Part shown: positions 48,955 through 49,355 of the stretch, piece after piece
How positions within the stretch are numbered: position 1 is the stretch's first letter
Layout: every line of letters starts with the position of its first letter
NCBI GenBank assembly: GCA_964495615.1
Contig: CAZBVX010000001.1
Span: 1 to 49,355 of the forward strand
Direction: 5' to 3'
DNA length: 49,355 nt
Source: CAINDR01 sp964495615
Lineage (GTDB): Bacteria; Patescibacteriota; Patescibacteriia; Patescibacteriales; UBA12465
Notes under the pieces: model-generated
What the model was told of the DNA's origin: nothing
Seen by the model: only the letters and a program-made list of their open reading frames with translations
Databases searched by the model: none
Position numbers and translations under genes: made by a program

Positions 48955-49001
48955 GTCAAAAAATTTTTAAATTTTTAAATAACAACTAGGCTTTTGCTCT
49001 T

Positions 49002-49030
49002 AGTATTAATATTTTGTCCCGCCTTGTCAA
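49002..49030 (-). promoter_or_regulatory. Promoter for the four-helix membrane protein gene
   Basis: Minus strand: perfect -35 TTGACA (49025-49030), a 17-base spacer, -10 AATACT (49002-49007, four of six). Confidence 0.6.
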
Positions 49031-49040
49031 TAGTTAGCAA

Positions 49041-49067
49041 AAAAAAGAGCCATTAAAGCTCTTTTTT
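49041..49067 (-). terminator. Intrinsic terminator of tyrS
   Basis: Arms AAAAAAGAGC (49041-49050) and GCTCTTTTTT (49058-49067), seven-base loop; Ts follow on the minus strand. It starts 10 bases after the tyrS stop. Confidence 0.84.
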
Positions 49068-49076
49068 GCATTTTTG

Positions 49077-49355
49077 CTATTTTGTGATTTTAAACCAATC
49101 TTTTTTACCAGCTTTGAGAATCAAGCCTTCAACCGAAACACTAATTTTTTCCTGGCCGTCTTTTTTTGTTTCATCACCGATTTTGATGCCTCCTTGATCA
49201 AGCAAGCGGCGCAAATCAGAGCCGCTCTTTTTTGGCAGGCATTTTTTTAAGATATTGATTAAGGTTTCTTCGCTGTCAACGGAAATTTCCAGTAAATCGG
49301 TTGGCGTTTCTTTTTTCTGAAATTTTTGAATAAAATTTTCCTGAGCATGATTGGC
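49077..49355 (-). CDS. tyrS: Tyrosyl-tRNA synthetase, C-terminal fragment (cut by window edge)
   Basis: The last 92 codons up to a TAG at 49077-49079. The sequence includes FIQKFQKKETPTDLLEI, then CLPKKSGSDLRRLLDQGGIKIGD and the end VEGLILKAGKKDWFKITK. This is the linker and C-terminal S4-like RNA-binding domain of bacterial TyrRS, which grips the tRNA anticodon and variable arm. The catalytic domain lies outside the window. TyrRS is preferred over other S4-domain proteins because of the GG-x-I/V and GKxxWFKI ending. Confidence 0.88.
   Translation of the reverse strand, partial: ANHAQENFIQKFQKKETPTDLLEISVDSEETLINILKKCLPKKSGSDLRRLLDQGGIKIGDETKKDGQEKISVSVEGLILKAGKKDWFKITK

Overview
The window is AT-rich, densely packed bacterial chromosome. 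It looks like a member of the Candidate Phyla Radiation (Patescibacteria), probably Parcubacteria-like. This is inferred from short intergenic gaps, stripped-down or tailed versions of universal proteins (RNA polymerase alpha without its C-terminal domain, AlaRS without C-Ala, S9 and S11 with long charged N-terminal tails), an almost complete absence of Shine-Dalgarno sequences, a large envelope-glycan gene set, and orphan secreted multidomain proteins. No phage, insertion sequence, transposase or CRISPR array is visible. UGA acts as an ordinary stop, because a canonical RF2 gene is present and UGA ends at least one gene.

Layout from left to right. Positions 1-1780: 5' end of dnaE, then parA-parB, all on the minus strand. 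Positions 1800-2260: a divergent promoter pair, tRNA-Leu(CAA), and a curious duplication of the tRNA 3' end plus terminator around a GC-rich insert. Positions 2278-3434: two unnamed genes ending at a shared terminator. Positions 3482-8663: a minus-strand unit starting with RNase P RNA and running through an undecaprenyl-phosphate sugar transferase, two glycosyltransferases and mnmA. Positions 8707-15623: secreted or membrane proteins (a 1.2-kaa peptidase/nuclease/LTD/LamG protein, a membrane-anchored helical protein, an O-antigen ligase-TPR protein). Positions 15691-21306: prfB and the alpha ribosomal operon (infA-rpmJ-rpsM-rpsK-rpsD-rpoA-rplQ-rplM-rpsI) under a perfect sigma70 promoter, interrupted by a 119-bp palindromic element. 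Positions 21527-31821: a lone unknown gene, then the peptidoglycan cluster (membrane protein, mraY, ftsW, murG, murC, ABC exporter, murB, alaS). Positions 31900-34977: a plus-strand operon led by a degenerate PilB/GspE-like pseudo-ATPase followed by GT2, DUF2304 and GT4 genes. Positions 35033-39680: a tiny gene with a perfect promoter, a UDP-glucuronate decarboxylase-like enzyme, a subtilase with propeller-type repeats and a glycosyltransferase. Positions 39773-48402: a long minus-strand run from a U32 protein and ruvA through mreB-mreC-mreD, a PfkB kinase, RmlC-like, HIT, RmlB and a lone receiver domain to a second mreB. Positions 48475-49355: a membrane protein and the 3' end of tyrS.

Together the genes describe a cell that makes its own peptidoglycan, controls its shape with two MreB proteins, and builds a lipid-linked surface polysaccharide. 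Promoters are strikingly close to consensus (three are perfect TTGACA-17-TATAAT; several others are extended -10), which fits an RNA polymerase whose alpha subunit lacks the DNA- and activator-binding domain. Several terminators contain the stop codon of the gene they end. The items most worth a second look are the pseudo-ATPase operon, the alpha subunit lacking its C-terminal domain, the palindromic repeat family (positions 20338-20456 and 39714-39737), the tRNA-Leu 3'-end duplication, the divergent MurG, and the small gene at 35033-35245. All homology calls are by reading, not by database search.
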